A stretch of 64,000 nt of DNA from CAYLNM01 sp964385045 (GTDB taxonomy: Bacteria; Planctomycetota; Phycisphaerae; Phycisphaerales; SM1A02): the NCBI GenBank assembly GCA_964385045.1, contig CAYLNM010000001.1, forward strand, positions 35,784 to 99,783. The letters run 5' to 3'. Both the position numbers and the translations under genes were made by a program. The notes beneath the pieces are model-generated. The model was not told the DNA's origin. It made no database searches and saw only the letters and a list, made by a program, of their open reading frames with translations. Below, in pieces: positions 49,292 through 57,125 of this stretch (the first letter of the stretch is position 1; each line of letters begins with the position of its first letter).

Positions 49292-50032
49292 GTGACCGCG
49301 GGACCGCGCATCGATCATGCCGCCATCGTTCGGGATCCGGCCGACGTGACCGCGGCCGAGACGCCCCGGACTCCGCCGACCGCCCCCCCGGCGGAGGTGT
49401 CGGGAGACGGGCTCGACGCCTCGCGACAGCGGTTCGTGTCCCTCTGGAGCCGCATGGCGAGCACCTGGGGCATCTCCCGCACGATGGCCGAGGTGCACGC
49501 CTGGCTGTTCATCACCGGGGGCCCGCGTCACGCGGAGGAGGTCATGGAGGCGCTCGGCATCAGCCGCGGCAACGCCTCGATGACCCTTCGGCGGCTCGAG
49601 GAGTGGGAGCTCGTCCGTCGCGTCCACCGGCGCGGCGACCGAAAGGAGTACTTCGAGGCCGAGCAGGACGTGTGGCGGATGTTCCGCACGATCCTCGCCC
49701 AGCGAAAGAAGCGGGAGCTCGATCCACTGCTCGAGGAGCTCGATGGCTGCCGCGTCCCGCGCCATGCCTCCGCCCCGGGCGATGCCGCCGACGTCCACGA
49801 CCGCCGCATCGACGAGATGGCGGGCTTCCTCGCCCTGGTGGACGCGATCGCCTCCCGCATCCTCACCGAGGACGAGGACGGCGACGTGGCCGCCGAGCTC
49901 CTCGGCCGGATCGGGGGCGACGCATCGCCCTCCGCCGGCGGTCGTGCGGACGACGGACCGCCTCCCGGACAGCCGGCGTCCGGAGGGCCTGCGTCCGCAA
50001 GCTCCGGGGCCGCAGGGGAGGGGTCTCCGTGA
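49292..50032 (+). CDS. GbsR/MarR-type winged-helix transcriptional regulator
   Basis: A 246-residue protein. RMASTWGISRTMAEVHAWLFITGGP begins the winged-helix domain; EEVMEALGISRGNASMTLRRLEEWELVRRVHRRGDRKEYFEAEQDVWRMF is a close match to the GbsR branch of MarR proteins, including recognition helix and wing. The first 45 residues and the last 40 are Pro/Ala-rich. GTG at 49292 has AAGGAG five bases upstream. GbsR proteins regulate compatible-solute and membrane-lipid genes in some bacteria; the target here is unknown. The gene shares a GTGA junction with the next gene. Confidence 0.8.
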   Translation: MTAGPRIDHAAIVRDPADVTAAETPRTPPTAPPAEVSGDGLDASRQRFVSLWSRMASTWGISRTMAEVHAWLFITGGPRHAEEVMEALGISRGNASMTLRRLEEWELVRRVHRRGDRKEYFEAEQDVWRMFRTILAQRKKRELDPLLEELDGCRVPRHASAPGDAADVHDRRIDEMAGFLALVDAIASRILTEDEDGDVAAELLGRIGGDASPSAGGRADDGPPPGQPASGGPASASSGAAGEGSP

Positions 50033-50628
50033 CGCGGCATGGCACCACGCTCGCCCCGGACCCCGCTCCGGTGGCCCCGCTGCGACTCGAGGTCGCCTGG
50101 CCCGCGCTCGTGGCCCGGGGCGACGACGGGCTGAGCTCCAACTCGCTCGTCCGCGAGGCCGCGGCTGGCCCGGCCGGCCCGGCCAGCCCGGCTGACGCGG
50201 TGGACGCGACGGGAGGCCTGCGTCGCCTGCGGATCGTCGCGGTGGTCGAGGCCTCGGCGCCGCGCCCGGGCGTCGTGCGCTTCGGCGTCCTCGTCGAGGA
50301 GGACGGCCACCGACGCCCCCTCGTGGCGGCCGAGGACCGTCCCGGCCGCGTGCGCACCGTCGGGGAGCAGCTGCACGTCGAGGTCGACGACGCCGACGCC
50401 GACACCGGCCGCGGGGCCGAGGTCGGCGGGCCGGGTGCCGCCGACGACGACGCGGCGGCCCCGCTGCTCACGGTCGTGACCGACTCGGCGGGGCGACCGC
50501 TGCTCGTGCGCGGCGACGTGCCGCGCCTCGCCGGCCTCGGCCCCGGAGCCGCCGGGCGCCCCACGGTCACGGTGGCGCCGCCCGACTCGGGCTCCCGCCA
50601 CCGCACGCGGCTCGCCCCCGCCGAGTGA
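50029..50628 (+). CDS. hypothetical protein translationally coupled to the GbsR-type regulator
   Basis: A 199-residue protein of alternating short strands (LRRLRIVAVVEASAPRPGVVRFGVLVEE) and Asp/Ala/Gly-rich loops. No family, signal peptide or membrane segment is recognised. GTG at 50029 overlaps the regulator stop (GTGA) and follows GGGGAGG, so it is likely expressed. Coupling suggests a function linked to the regulator, for example as effector or partner, but nothing in the sequence shows it. An alternative is an out-of-frame artefact, made less likely by the good ribosome-binding site. Confidence 0.5.
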   Translation: MTRHGTTLAPDPAPVAPLRLEVAWPALVARGDDGLSSNSLVREAAAGPAGPASPADAVDATGGLRRLRIVAVVEASAPRPGVVRFGVLVEEDGHRRPLVAAEDRPGRVRTVGEQLHVEVDDADADTGRGAEVGGPGAADDDAAAPLLTVVTDSAGRPLLVRGDVPRLAGLGPGAAGRPTVTVAPPDSGSRHRTRLAPAE

Positions 50629-50702
50629 CTCCGGCCGCGCGGCCCGTGCCGGCGGGCCGCGAATGTCGACGTCGAGCGCGGGGCGACCGCCCGATCCGAC
50701 CG

Positions 50703-50708
50703 TAGTCT
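50703..50708 (+). promoter_or_regulatory. -10 box placed for a leaderless transcript
   Basis: TAGTCT ends eight bases before the ATG at 50717, with no ribosome-binding site between. It shares this geometry with the boxes at 8023 and 44706. Confidence 0.45.
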
Positions 50709-50716
50709 GTATCCAG

Positions 50717-51763
50717 ATGGTCGATTCGTCCCCCGAGATCGCCGGCCCGGCCCCGTTCGCGTCCGGACCCACGAGCGACGCCGCCGCGGGCGACGCCCGC
50801 GTGGGCGAGGGCGTGGCCTGCATCCGCTGCGGCTACGCCCTCACCGGCCTGCCGGTGGCCGGCGCGTGTCCCGAGTGCGGGGTGCCGGTCGCCCGCTCGC
50901 TGTCCGACGACCGGATCGCCGACGCGGATCCCGCCTGGCTCGACACCGTCCACCGCGGCCTCTGGCTGCTGGCGTTCGGTCCGATCTCGGCCATCGTCGC
51001 CGGCGTGGCCGCCCTCGGCACCGTGATCGTTCGCGATGCCACGTCCTCGCTCCCGGCCTGGAACGAGGCGCGGGAGCTGCTGCGGATCGCGGGCGACGGC
51101 CTGATGGTGCTCATGCTCCTCGGCCTCGCCGCCGGCGCCGTGGGCGGCGTGCTCGTGACCACCACCGAGCCGCGCGACGCCGAGCGCCACGCGCTGGACG
51201 ACCCCCGGCTCGTCGCTCGCTGGGGCCTGATGGCGAGCGTCCTCGTCATGATCGGATGGTTCGTGGGCTCCCCGTGGGTGCCGATGTCGATCGCGGACGT
51301 GGTCGAGCGGCTGGCCTGGGGCCTCGCCGTGGCGGGGACCGGATTCGGGCTCGCGGGACTGCACGCGTGGTTCCGCGCCCTGGCCGTCCGCGTCCCGGCG
51401 CCGCGGCTCGCGGAGCGCTGCGGCAAGGCCCGGCGCTGGTACCGGAAGTGGACCATCTTCTTCGCGAGCCTCTTCGGCGCCGCCGTCGCCGCGCAGGTCA
51501 TCTCGCAGGTCGGGGCACGGATCTCGGCCCCCCTCGCCTCGACGATCTCGGACCTGCTGAGCGTCGCGGTCGGACTCGGCACGTGCGTCGCCCTGGTCGT
51601 CGCCGTGATCGCCATCTTCAAGACGCTCGCGGTCGTCGACATCGCCCTGGCCCTGCGCAGCGCCATCCGCCGCGCGGTGGCGGCGTCCCGTTCCACCGCG
51701 GCCGCGACGCCGGCCGGCACCCCCGCGCCGGACGCCGCACCGCCCGGGAGCGACGCCCCGTGA
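50717..51763 (+). CDS. zinc-ribbon membrane protein
   Basis: A 348-residue protein. CIRCGYALTGLPVAGACPECG (about residues 35-55, two CxxC knuckles) is a zinc ribbon near the N-terminus. Four or five hydrophobic segments follow (LLAFGPISAIVAGVAALG, MVLMLLGLAAGAVGGVLV, LMASVLVMIGWFVG, GLGTCVALVVAVIAIF). It is a paralogue of the protein at 52509-53648, sharing the ribbon, DADPAWLD and EPRD blocks. Its stop overlaps the tsaB start (GTGA). No enzymatic motif is seen. ATG 50717 is preferred over upstream codons because a -10 box lies just before it. Confidence 0.75.
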   Translation: MVDSSPEIAGPAPFASGPTSDAAAGDARVGEGVACIRCGYALTGLPVAGACPECGVPVARSLSDDRIADADPAWLDTVHRGLWLLAFGPISAIVAGVAALGTVIVRDATSSLPAWNEARELLRIAGDGLMVLMLLGLAAGAVGGVLVTTTEPRDAERHALDDPRLVARWGLMASVLVMIGWFVGSPWVPMSIADVVERLAWGLAVAGTGFGLAGLHAWFRALAVRVPAPRLAERCGKARRWYRKWTIFFASLFGAAVAAQVISQVGARISAPLASTISDLLSVAVGLGTCVALVVAVIAIFKTLAVVDIALALRSAIRRAVAASRSTAAATPAGTPAPDAAPPGSDAP

Positions 51764-52512
51764 CGCCGGACCGCCCCGGCCCGCCGCCGGCCCGCGGCGC
51801 CCATCCCCTCCTCGCCCTCGAGACCACGCAGCGGACGGGCGGCGTGGCCCTCGGCCTGCCGGACGGCCGCGTGCTCGCGGATCGGTTCGCACCGGCCAAG
51901 CGGCACGACGACCGGCTCATGCCCGCGGTGGACGCGCTCTGCCGCCGGGCGGGCCTCGGGCCGCGCGACCTCCGCGCGGTGGCGGTCTCGCTCGGCCCCG
52001 GCGGCTTCTCGGGACTGCGGATCGGCCTCGCCACCGTGAAGATGCTCGCCCGGGCGCTCGACCTGCGGACGGTCGGCGTGCCGTCGGCGCTGGTGGTCGC
52101 GGAAGCGGCGGCGGGCCTGCACGCCGGCAGCCGCCGCGTCCTCGTCGTCCTTGCGAGCAAGCGCGAGCACGCATGGCTGACCGTGCTCGAGCGTCCGGCC
52201 GCGGACGCCGCCGCGCCCTGGACGATCGCGGCCGACCCGGCGCCCCGCGCCGGCCACGCCGCCGACGTGCCGTGGACGTCGCTCGACGCCGTGCTCGCCG
52301 ACGAGCACCTGCCCGCGAGCTTCGTGGCCGCCGCCGCCGCCGCGGGCGTCCCCGTGGTGCCGCCGACCTTCGACCCCGTCGCGTGCCTCGCCGTCGCCCG
52401 CCGCCGCCTCGCCGCCGACCCCGCGGGCGACGACCCGCTCGCCCTCGCGCCGATCTACCCCGGCCCGCCGGAGGCGGTGGTGCGGTGGAACGCCCGGCAG
52501 GGGGCTTCATGA
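51760..52512 (+). CDS. tsaB: tRNA threonylcarbamoyladenosine biosynthesis protein TsaB
   Basis: A 250-residue protein of the ASKHA fold. LLALETTQRTGGVALG is the first strand motif. AVAVSLGPGGFSGLRIGLATVKMLARAL is the signature SxGPGSFTGLRIGxxxxKGLA block of TsaB. TsaB pairs with TsaD and TsaE to make t6A37 in ANN-decoding tRNAs. About 110 C-terminal residues are more divergent and Ala-rich. The GTG start overlaps the previous stop, and its own stop overlaps the next start (ATGA), placing it inside an operon with two zinc-ribbon membrane paralogues. tsaD and tsaE are elsewhere. Confidence 0.9.
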   Translation: MTPDRPGPPPARGAHPLLALETTQRTGGVALGLPDGRVLADRFAPAKRHDDRLMPAVDALCRRAGLGPRDLRAVAVSLGPGGFSGLRIGLATVKMLARALDLRTVGVPSALVVAEAAAGLHAGSRRVLVVLASKREHAWLTVLERPAADAAAPWTIAADPAPRAGHAADVPWTSLDAVLADEHLPASFVAAAAAAGVPVVPPTFDPVACLAVARRRLAADPAGDDPLALAPIYPGPPEAVVRWNARQGAS

Positions 52513-53648
52513 GCCCCGCCGCCGGGCCGCCGGCCACGGACCCGTCCCCGGGAGCGAGTGACCGCCCGTCAGGTGTCGATCCTCGCACAGCCGCCGCCGG
52601 GCCGCCGGCCACGGACCCGTCCCCGGACCCGTCCCCGGCCTCGTCCCCGGACCGCGCCCCGGCCCCGGCCTCGGACGCCGCCTCGCCCCCAGCCCCGGCC
52701 ATGCCCGCCATTCCGCCCGACGACCTGCCGTGCATCCGCTGCGGCTACGCCCTCACCGGCCTCCCGGCGGACGGGGACTGCCCCGAGTGCGGGACCTCCG
52801 TCCGCCAGTCGCTCGACGGCGACCTCATCGCCCGCGCGGACCCGGCGTGGCTCGACCGCACGGAGCGCGGCCTGCGGCTGCTGCGCGTCGGCCTGTCCGT
52901 CGCGGTCGGATCCGCGGCCGCGTTCCTGGTCATCCTGGTGGGGTCGCTGGGGCTGTCCGCGATCATCACCCGGCCACCGTGGCTCGAGACGGCGACGGGG
53001 ATCATCCTCGACGCGCTCGGCTACGGGATGCTCCTCGGTGCGCTCGCCGCCGTCGCCGGCGGCTGGCTGGTGACGAGCCTCGAGCCGCGGGACGTGGACC
53101 GGGAGCAGCTTCGCGACCCGCGGCCCACCGCCCGGTGGGGCCCCGTGATCGCGGTCGGCCTCGCGGTCGCCGCGTTCATCGCGCGGACGTCGCTGCCGGC
53201 ACCGCACGATCAGCGGGTGTCCCTGGGCCTCTTCCTCGGCGTCGCCGTCGCGGCGGGCCTCGGCCTCGCGGCCCTGCACGAGCGGTTCCGCCGGCTCGCC
53301 GTCCGCGTGCCCTCGGAGCCGGTGGCCGAGCGGTGCACCGAGCAGGCGGCGTGGTTCCGGCGCACCGGCCGGACCGTCGCGATCGCGATCGCGGTGCGGT
53401 TCGCCGTGTCGTTCCTGCCGGCCTCGGTGACCTCCCCGCCTCCCGGTGCAGGCCCCGGCCCCGGCCTCGGACCGGCCTTCGTGCAGCTCGTCGACGCGGT
53501 GGCGACGCTCGCGGTGATGGTCGCGGTGCTCGCGACCATGATCCGGACGCCGCGCCTCGCCCGCCTCGCCCGCGACCTGCGACACGCGATCCGCACCGCC
53601 CGCGCCGAGGCGTCCGTGCCGCCGCCCGGCCCCACCGCGACGACCTGA
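52509..53648 (+). CDS. zinc-ribbon membrane protein, paralogue of the gene before tsaB
   Basis: A 379-residue protein. The first 70 residues are Pro/Ala/Ser-rich and include an exact repeat of AAGPPATDPSP. CIRCGYALTGLPADGDCPECG is the zinc ribbon. Four hydrophobic segments follow (AAAFLVILVGSLGLSAII, GYGMLLGALAAVAGGWLV, PVIAVGLAVAAFIA, AVATLAVMVAVLATMI). ADPAWLDRTERGL and SLEPRD match the paralogue. Translation is coupled to tsaB by ATGA. Function is unknown; related zinc-ribbon membrane proteins appear to be common in planctomycetes. Confidence 0.75.
   Translation: MSPAAGPPATDPSPGASDRPSGVDPRTAAAGPPATDPSPDPSPASSPDRAPAPASDAASPPAPAMPAIPPDDLPCIRCGYALTGLPADGDCPECGTSVRQSLDGDLIARADPAWLDRTERGLRLLRVGLSVAVGSAAAFLVILVGSLGLSAIITRPPWLETATGIILDALGYGMLLGALAAVAGGWLVTSLEPRDVDREQLRDPRPTARWGPVIAVGLAVAAFIARTSLPAPHDQRVSLGLFLGVAVAAGLGLAALHERFRRLAVRVPSEPVAERCTEQAAWFRRTGRTVAIAIAVRFAVSFLPASVTSPPPGAGPGPGLGPAFVQLVDAVATLAVMVAVLATMIRTPRLARLARDLRHAIRTARAEASVPPPGPTATT
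52518..52626 (+). repeat. 34-base direct repeat within a coding region
   Basis: Identical 34-base copies at 52518-52551 and 52593-52626, 75 bases apart (25 codons, in frame). They encode the repeated AAGPPATDPSP of the zinc-ribbon membrane protein. An in-frame duplication is the simplest origin. Confidence 0.85.
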
Positions 53649-53922
53649 CGCCACCGCCGCCCTCGCCGCCCGGCGCTCTCGGACCCGCGCCGCGAATCGT
53701 CCGTCGCTCCCCAGCCCGCACGACCGGCCCGCCCCGGGTGGCTTCCCGGACGCCGCGGCGGTTCCGCCCGCGCCCGGGTGTCAAGTTGGGAAGGACGGGC
53801 ACCGAAGGCAAGGCGGGCGCCCGCCGTCGCGGTCCCGGAGTGGGACGGGCGGCGAGCGCGGAGGGATGCCGCGGACGGCCGGACACGGCCGCACCCGCGA
53901 TCGTGGCGAGGGAGGGGAACCC

Positions 53923-54522
53923 ATGGCCACTCGCAGCAGCAGCGCGAGCAAGTACGCCGACAAGCAGGTGTTCACCACCGGCGAGGCGGCCGAGATCTGC
54001 AGCGTCTCGCAGCAGACGATCATCCGGTGCTTCGACAGCGGTCGCCTGCAGGGCTTCCGCGTCCCCGGGTCGCGGTTCCGCCGCATCCCGCGGGCGGAGC
54101 TGATCCGCTTCATGAAGACGAACGAGATCCCGACCGACCTGCTCGAGTCGGCGACTCGTCGCATCCTGCTCGTCGACGACGACCCGCAGATCATCGAGCT
54201 GCTCACCGACGTCTTCGGCGACGACGACCGGTTCCAGCTCGAGTCGGCCGCCAACGGCTATGACGCGGGCATGCGGACGCAGCAGTTCAAGCCGCACCTG
54301 GTGCTGCTGGACTTCATGCTGCCGGACATCAACGGCACGCAGGTCTGCGCGTCCATCAAGCAGAACCCGGAGCTCGAGGAGACCAAGGTCCTCATCGTCT
54401 CCGGCGTCGTGAAGCAGGAGGACGTCGACCGGCTGGAGGAGAGCGGCGCGGACGGCTTCGTCAAGAAGCCCTTCGACATCGAGCAGCTCCTCCGCCGCAT
54501 GGAGGAGCTCCTGGACCTCTGA
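53923..54522 (+). CDS. HTH-receiver protein (excisionase-type HTH fused to a CheY-like domain)
   Basis: A 199-residue protein. Residues 15-67 (VFTTGEAAEICSVSQQTIIRCFDSGRL to RAELIRFMKTN) are an excisionase/MerR-like HTH. Residues 80-198 are an intact receiver: RILLVDDDP, phospho-acceptor Asp at about 130 in HLVLLDFMLPDING, VLIVSGV with the switch residue, and the lysine in FVKKPFD. HTH first and receiver second is the reverse of common response regulators. GGAGGGG lies just before ATG 53923. A hybrid-like kinase gene follows on the same strand and may phosphorylate it. Confidence 0.85.
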   Translation: MATRSSSASKYADKQVFTTGEAAEICSVSQQTIIRCFDSGRLQGFRVPGSRFRRIPRAELIRFMKTNEIPTDLLESATRRILLVDDDPQIIELLTDVFGDDDRFQLESAANGYDAGMRTQQFKPHLVLLDFMLPDINGTQVCASIKQNPELEETKVLIVSGVVKQEDVDRLEESGADGFVKKPFDIEQLLRRMEELLDL

Positions 54523-54595
54523 TCCACCCGCCCGCGCCGGACCCGCCGCACGCGCGGCCGGCGGCGCGACGGGATCCCTCCGGGACGCCCCCCGC

Positions 54596-56935
54596 ATGGC
54601 CACCGCCCCCCGGTTCTCCGGCGAGCCCGATCGGGCCCGCGCGCGGCGGGTCGAGCTGATCCTCTCGGAGCTCGAGTCGCTCCCCACCCTCAACGCGGTG
54701 GCGGTGCGCATCCTCGAGCTGACGACGGACGTCGAGTCCGACGCCCGGGAGGTGATCGAGCTCGTCGCCTCCGACCCGGCCCTCTCGGCCCGGGTGCTCG
54801 CGCTCTGCCGCTGCCACGAGCGCGGCCGGGCGAGCGACGTCACCACGGTCGAGCGGGCGGTGCTGCTGCTCGGCTTCGAGGCGGTGCGCACCGCGGTCCT
54901 CGCGGTGCAGGTCTTCGACGTCGTCGACGGGATGGACTCGCCGGGCGGCGAGCGGACGCGCCAGAACCCGACCTTCGACCGCGAGGCCTTCTGGCTGCAC
55001 TCGCTCGCGGTGGCGGTGGTGGCCGAGCAGCTGGCGATCCGGGGCACGCAGGTCGCCGACCTCGGCGGCGGCGAGGCGTTCACCGCCGGCCTGCTTCACG
55101 ACCTCGGCCAGCTCGTCCTCCACGTGCTGCTGCCCGAGTCCTTCGACCGCGTCTGCCAGATCACCGAGACGCACTCGGCCTCGCTCGACCGGGCGTGCCG
55201 CCAGATCATCGGGCTCGACACCCACACCGCGGGCAAGAAGCTCGCCGAGCACTGGGGCCTGCCGAAGTCGCTGATCGACGTCATCTGGCTCAACGGCCAG
55301 CCCTTCGAGGGCCTGCCGGCGACCTGCAACCGCCGCCTCGTGGCCGTGATCACGCTCGCCGACGCCCTCGTGCGGTCGCGCTACATCTCCGCCGGCGGCC
55401 AGTGGGCGCGGGCGGAGAACCTCTCGACCCTCGCGATCCCGGTGGGCGTGACCGCGGACGAGCTCGACGCGATCACCGCCGAGCTGCACGAGCGGGTCAC
55501 CAGCCGGGCCGAGGCGCTCGGCCTCAACGTCGCGAGCAACCCGACGATCCTGCTGCGTTCGATCAGCCGCGCGAACAAGTCGCTCGCCCGCGCCAACGCC
55601 GGCATGCGGCAGCGCGAGCGGCTCGCCCGCCAGCAGACCGCGCTCCTCGGGGCGATCAGCCGCTTCCACGCCGCGGTCGGCGCGGACGCGGCGGTGATGG
55701 ACGTGCTCTCGGCGATCGCCGCCGACGGCCCGGAGATCCTCGGCGGCACCGTGGTCGCGGCGCTGTACGAGGGCGTCGGCGGCGAGGGATGGCATCTGGT
55801 CCAGATGGGCGAGGACGGCCGGCCGAGCAGCATCCGCTCGGTGGACCCGCCGGACGATGCGATGGGCCTTCGCGTGCTGCTGGAGGAGCAGGCGGTCAAG
55901 GGCTCGCTCGCGTCGCTCGTGCCGTGGCTCATCCCGCTGGTCGACCTGGATCCCGGGAACCCGAACGTGGTGAGCTTCGGCCTGCCGTGCGAGCGCGGTG
56001 GCAGCGCGATCCTGCTCGTGGCCCGCGACGACGAGCCGCTCGGCGATCGGGCGGAGCTGACCTGCCTCGTCCGGACGTGGGAGGCGGCGCTGGGGGCCGC
56101 GGCCGAGCACGAGTTCACGGCCCAGGTCACCGAGCAGCTCGCCGAGTCCAACCGCTCCATCCTCGAGATGCAGGAGACGCTCTCGCGGCACCAGACCCTC
56201 GCCACCCTCGGCGAGGTCGCGGCGGGGGCGGCCCACGAGATGAACAATCCGCTGACCGTCATCAGCGGACGGGCGCAGCTCCTGCAGTCCCGGCTGCTCG
56301 ACCAGTCGCTGCGCAAGGCCGCGGGCGAGATCAGCCAGCAGGCCCAGCGGCTGAGCGACATGATCACCGCCCTGCGGTCCTTCGCCGAGCCGGTCGTGCC
56401 CGAGCGGCGGCGGATCGACCTCGCCGACCTCGTGATGCGGGTGGTGCAGAAGTACGGCCCGGGCGAGCGCCGGACGCCGAGCGTCAACACGATCCTCGTC
56501 GAGTCGCTGCCGCCGGCGTGGCTGGACGCGGAGCTGGTGTCGACCGCCCTCGGCGAGCTGGTCCGCAACGCGGTCGAGTCCCGCGGCTCCCGGCACATCG
56601 AGCTGCGGATCGCGATCGACCCGCTGGAGGACCGGCTGCGGATGGAGGTGCGCGACGACGGGGCGGGCCTGAGTCCGCACGCCCTGCGCCACGCCTTCGA
56701 TCCCTTCTTCAGCGACAAGCCCGCCGGCCGTCAGCCCGGCCTCGGACTCGCGCGGGCCAACCGCTTCATCGAGGCCCACGGCGGCACCATCAGCCTGGTG
56801 AACGCGGCCGGCGGGGGGGCGATCGCCGCGATCTGGCTGCCCGGCTGGCGGATCCCGGCCAAGCCCGGCCAGTCCGGCCAGCCCGGCCAGCCCGGCCAGT
56901 CCGGGGAGCCCGCCGAGGGCACGCGGGCGGCGTGA
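54596..56935 (+). CDS. HDOD-GAF-histidine kinase
   Basis: A 779-residue cytoplasmic protein. Residues about 20-230 are an HDOD domain (LPTLNAVAVRILEL, DPALSARVLALC, LLLGFEAVRTAVLAVQVF, GLLHDLGQLVL). About 340-490 look like a GAF sensor (LLGAISRFHAAVGADAAVMDVLSAIA). The transmitter has a coiled coil, the H-box GEVAAGAAHEMNNPLTVISG with His at about 547, N-box ALGELVRNAVES, G1 DDGAGLSP, and G2 in RQPGLGLARANR. The C-terminal 30 residues are Gly/Pro/Gln repeats. HDOD joined directly to a kinase is unusual; HDOD domains usually sense or relay signals. It lies 73 bases after the HTH-receiver gene, a likely partner. Confidence 0.88.
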   Translation: MATAPRFSGEPDRARARRVELILSELESLPTLNAVAVRILELTTDVESDAREVIELVASDPALSARVLALCRCHERGRASDVTTVERAVLLLGFEAVRTAVLAVQVFDVVDGMDSPGGERTRQNPTFDREAFWLHSLAVAVVAEQLAIRGTQVADLGGGEAFTAGLLHDLGQLVLHVLLPESFDRVCQITETHSASLDRACRQIIGLDTHTAGKKLAEHWGLPKSLIDVIWLNGQPFEGLPATCNRRLVAVITLADALVRSRYISAGGQWARAENLSTLAIPVGVTADELDAITAELHERVTSRAEALGLNVASNPTILLRSISRANKSLARANAGMRQRERLARQQTALLGAISRFHAAVGADAAVMDVLSAIAADGPEILGGTVVAALYEGVGGEGWHLVQMGEDGRPSSIRSVDPPDDAMGLRVLLEEQAVKGSLASLVPWLIPLVDLDPGNPNVVSFGLPCERGGSAILLVARDDEPLGDRAELTCLVRTWEAALGAAAEHEFTAQVTEQLAESNRSILEMQETLSRHQTLATLGEVAAGAAHEMNNPLTVISGRAQLLQSRLLDQSLRKAAGEISQQAQRLSDMITALRSFAEPVVPERRRIDLADLVMRVVQKYGPGERRTPSVNTILVESLPPAWLDAELVSTALGELVRNAVESRGSRHIELRIAIDPLEDRLRMEVRDDGAGLSPHALRHAFDPFFSDKPAGRQPGLGLARANRFIEAHGGTISLVNAAGGGAIAAIWLPGWRIPAKPGQSGQPGQPGQSGEPAEGTRAA

Positions 56936-57125
56936 GCGCGCCGGGCCGCGGCCGCGGCCGCGGGACGTCGGTCCGCCGCCGCCGCCGCCGCCGCCGCGCT
57001 CCCCGAGATTTCTCCGCGCCGCAACCCGCGTCCCGCGGGCCGCTTGCGATCCGGCCCGGCCGCCGCGGGAACGCGGGACCGCGGGGAGTCTTCAGTGCTC
57101 CCTCCGATCGGCCGATTCCCCGGGC

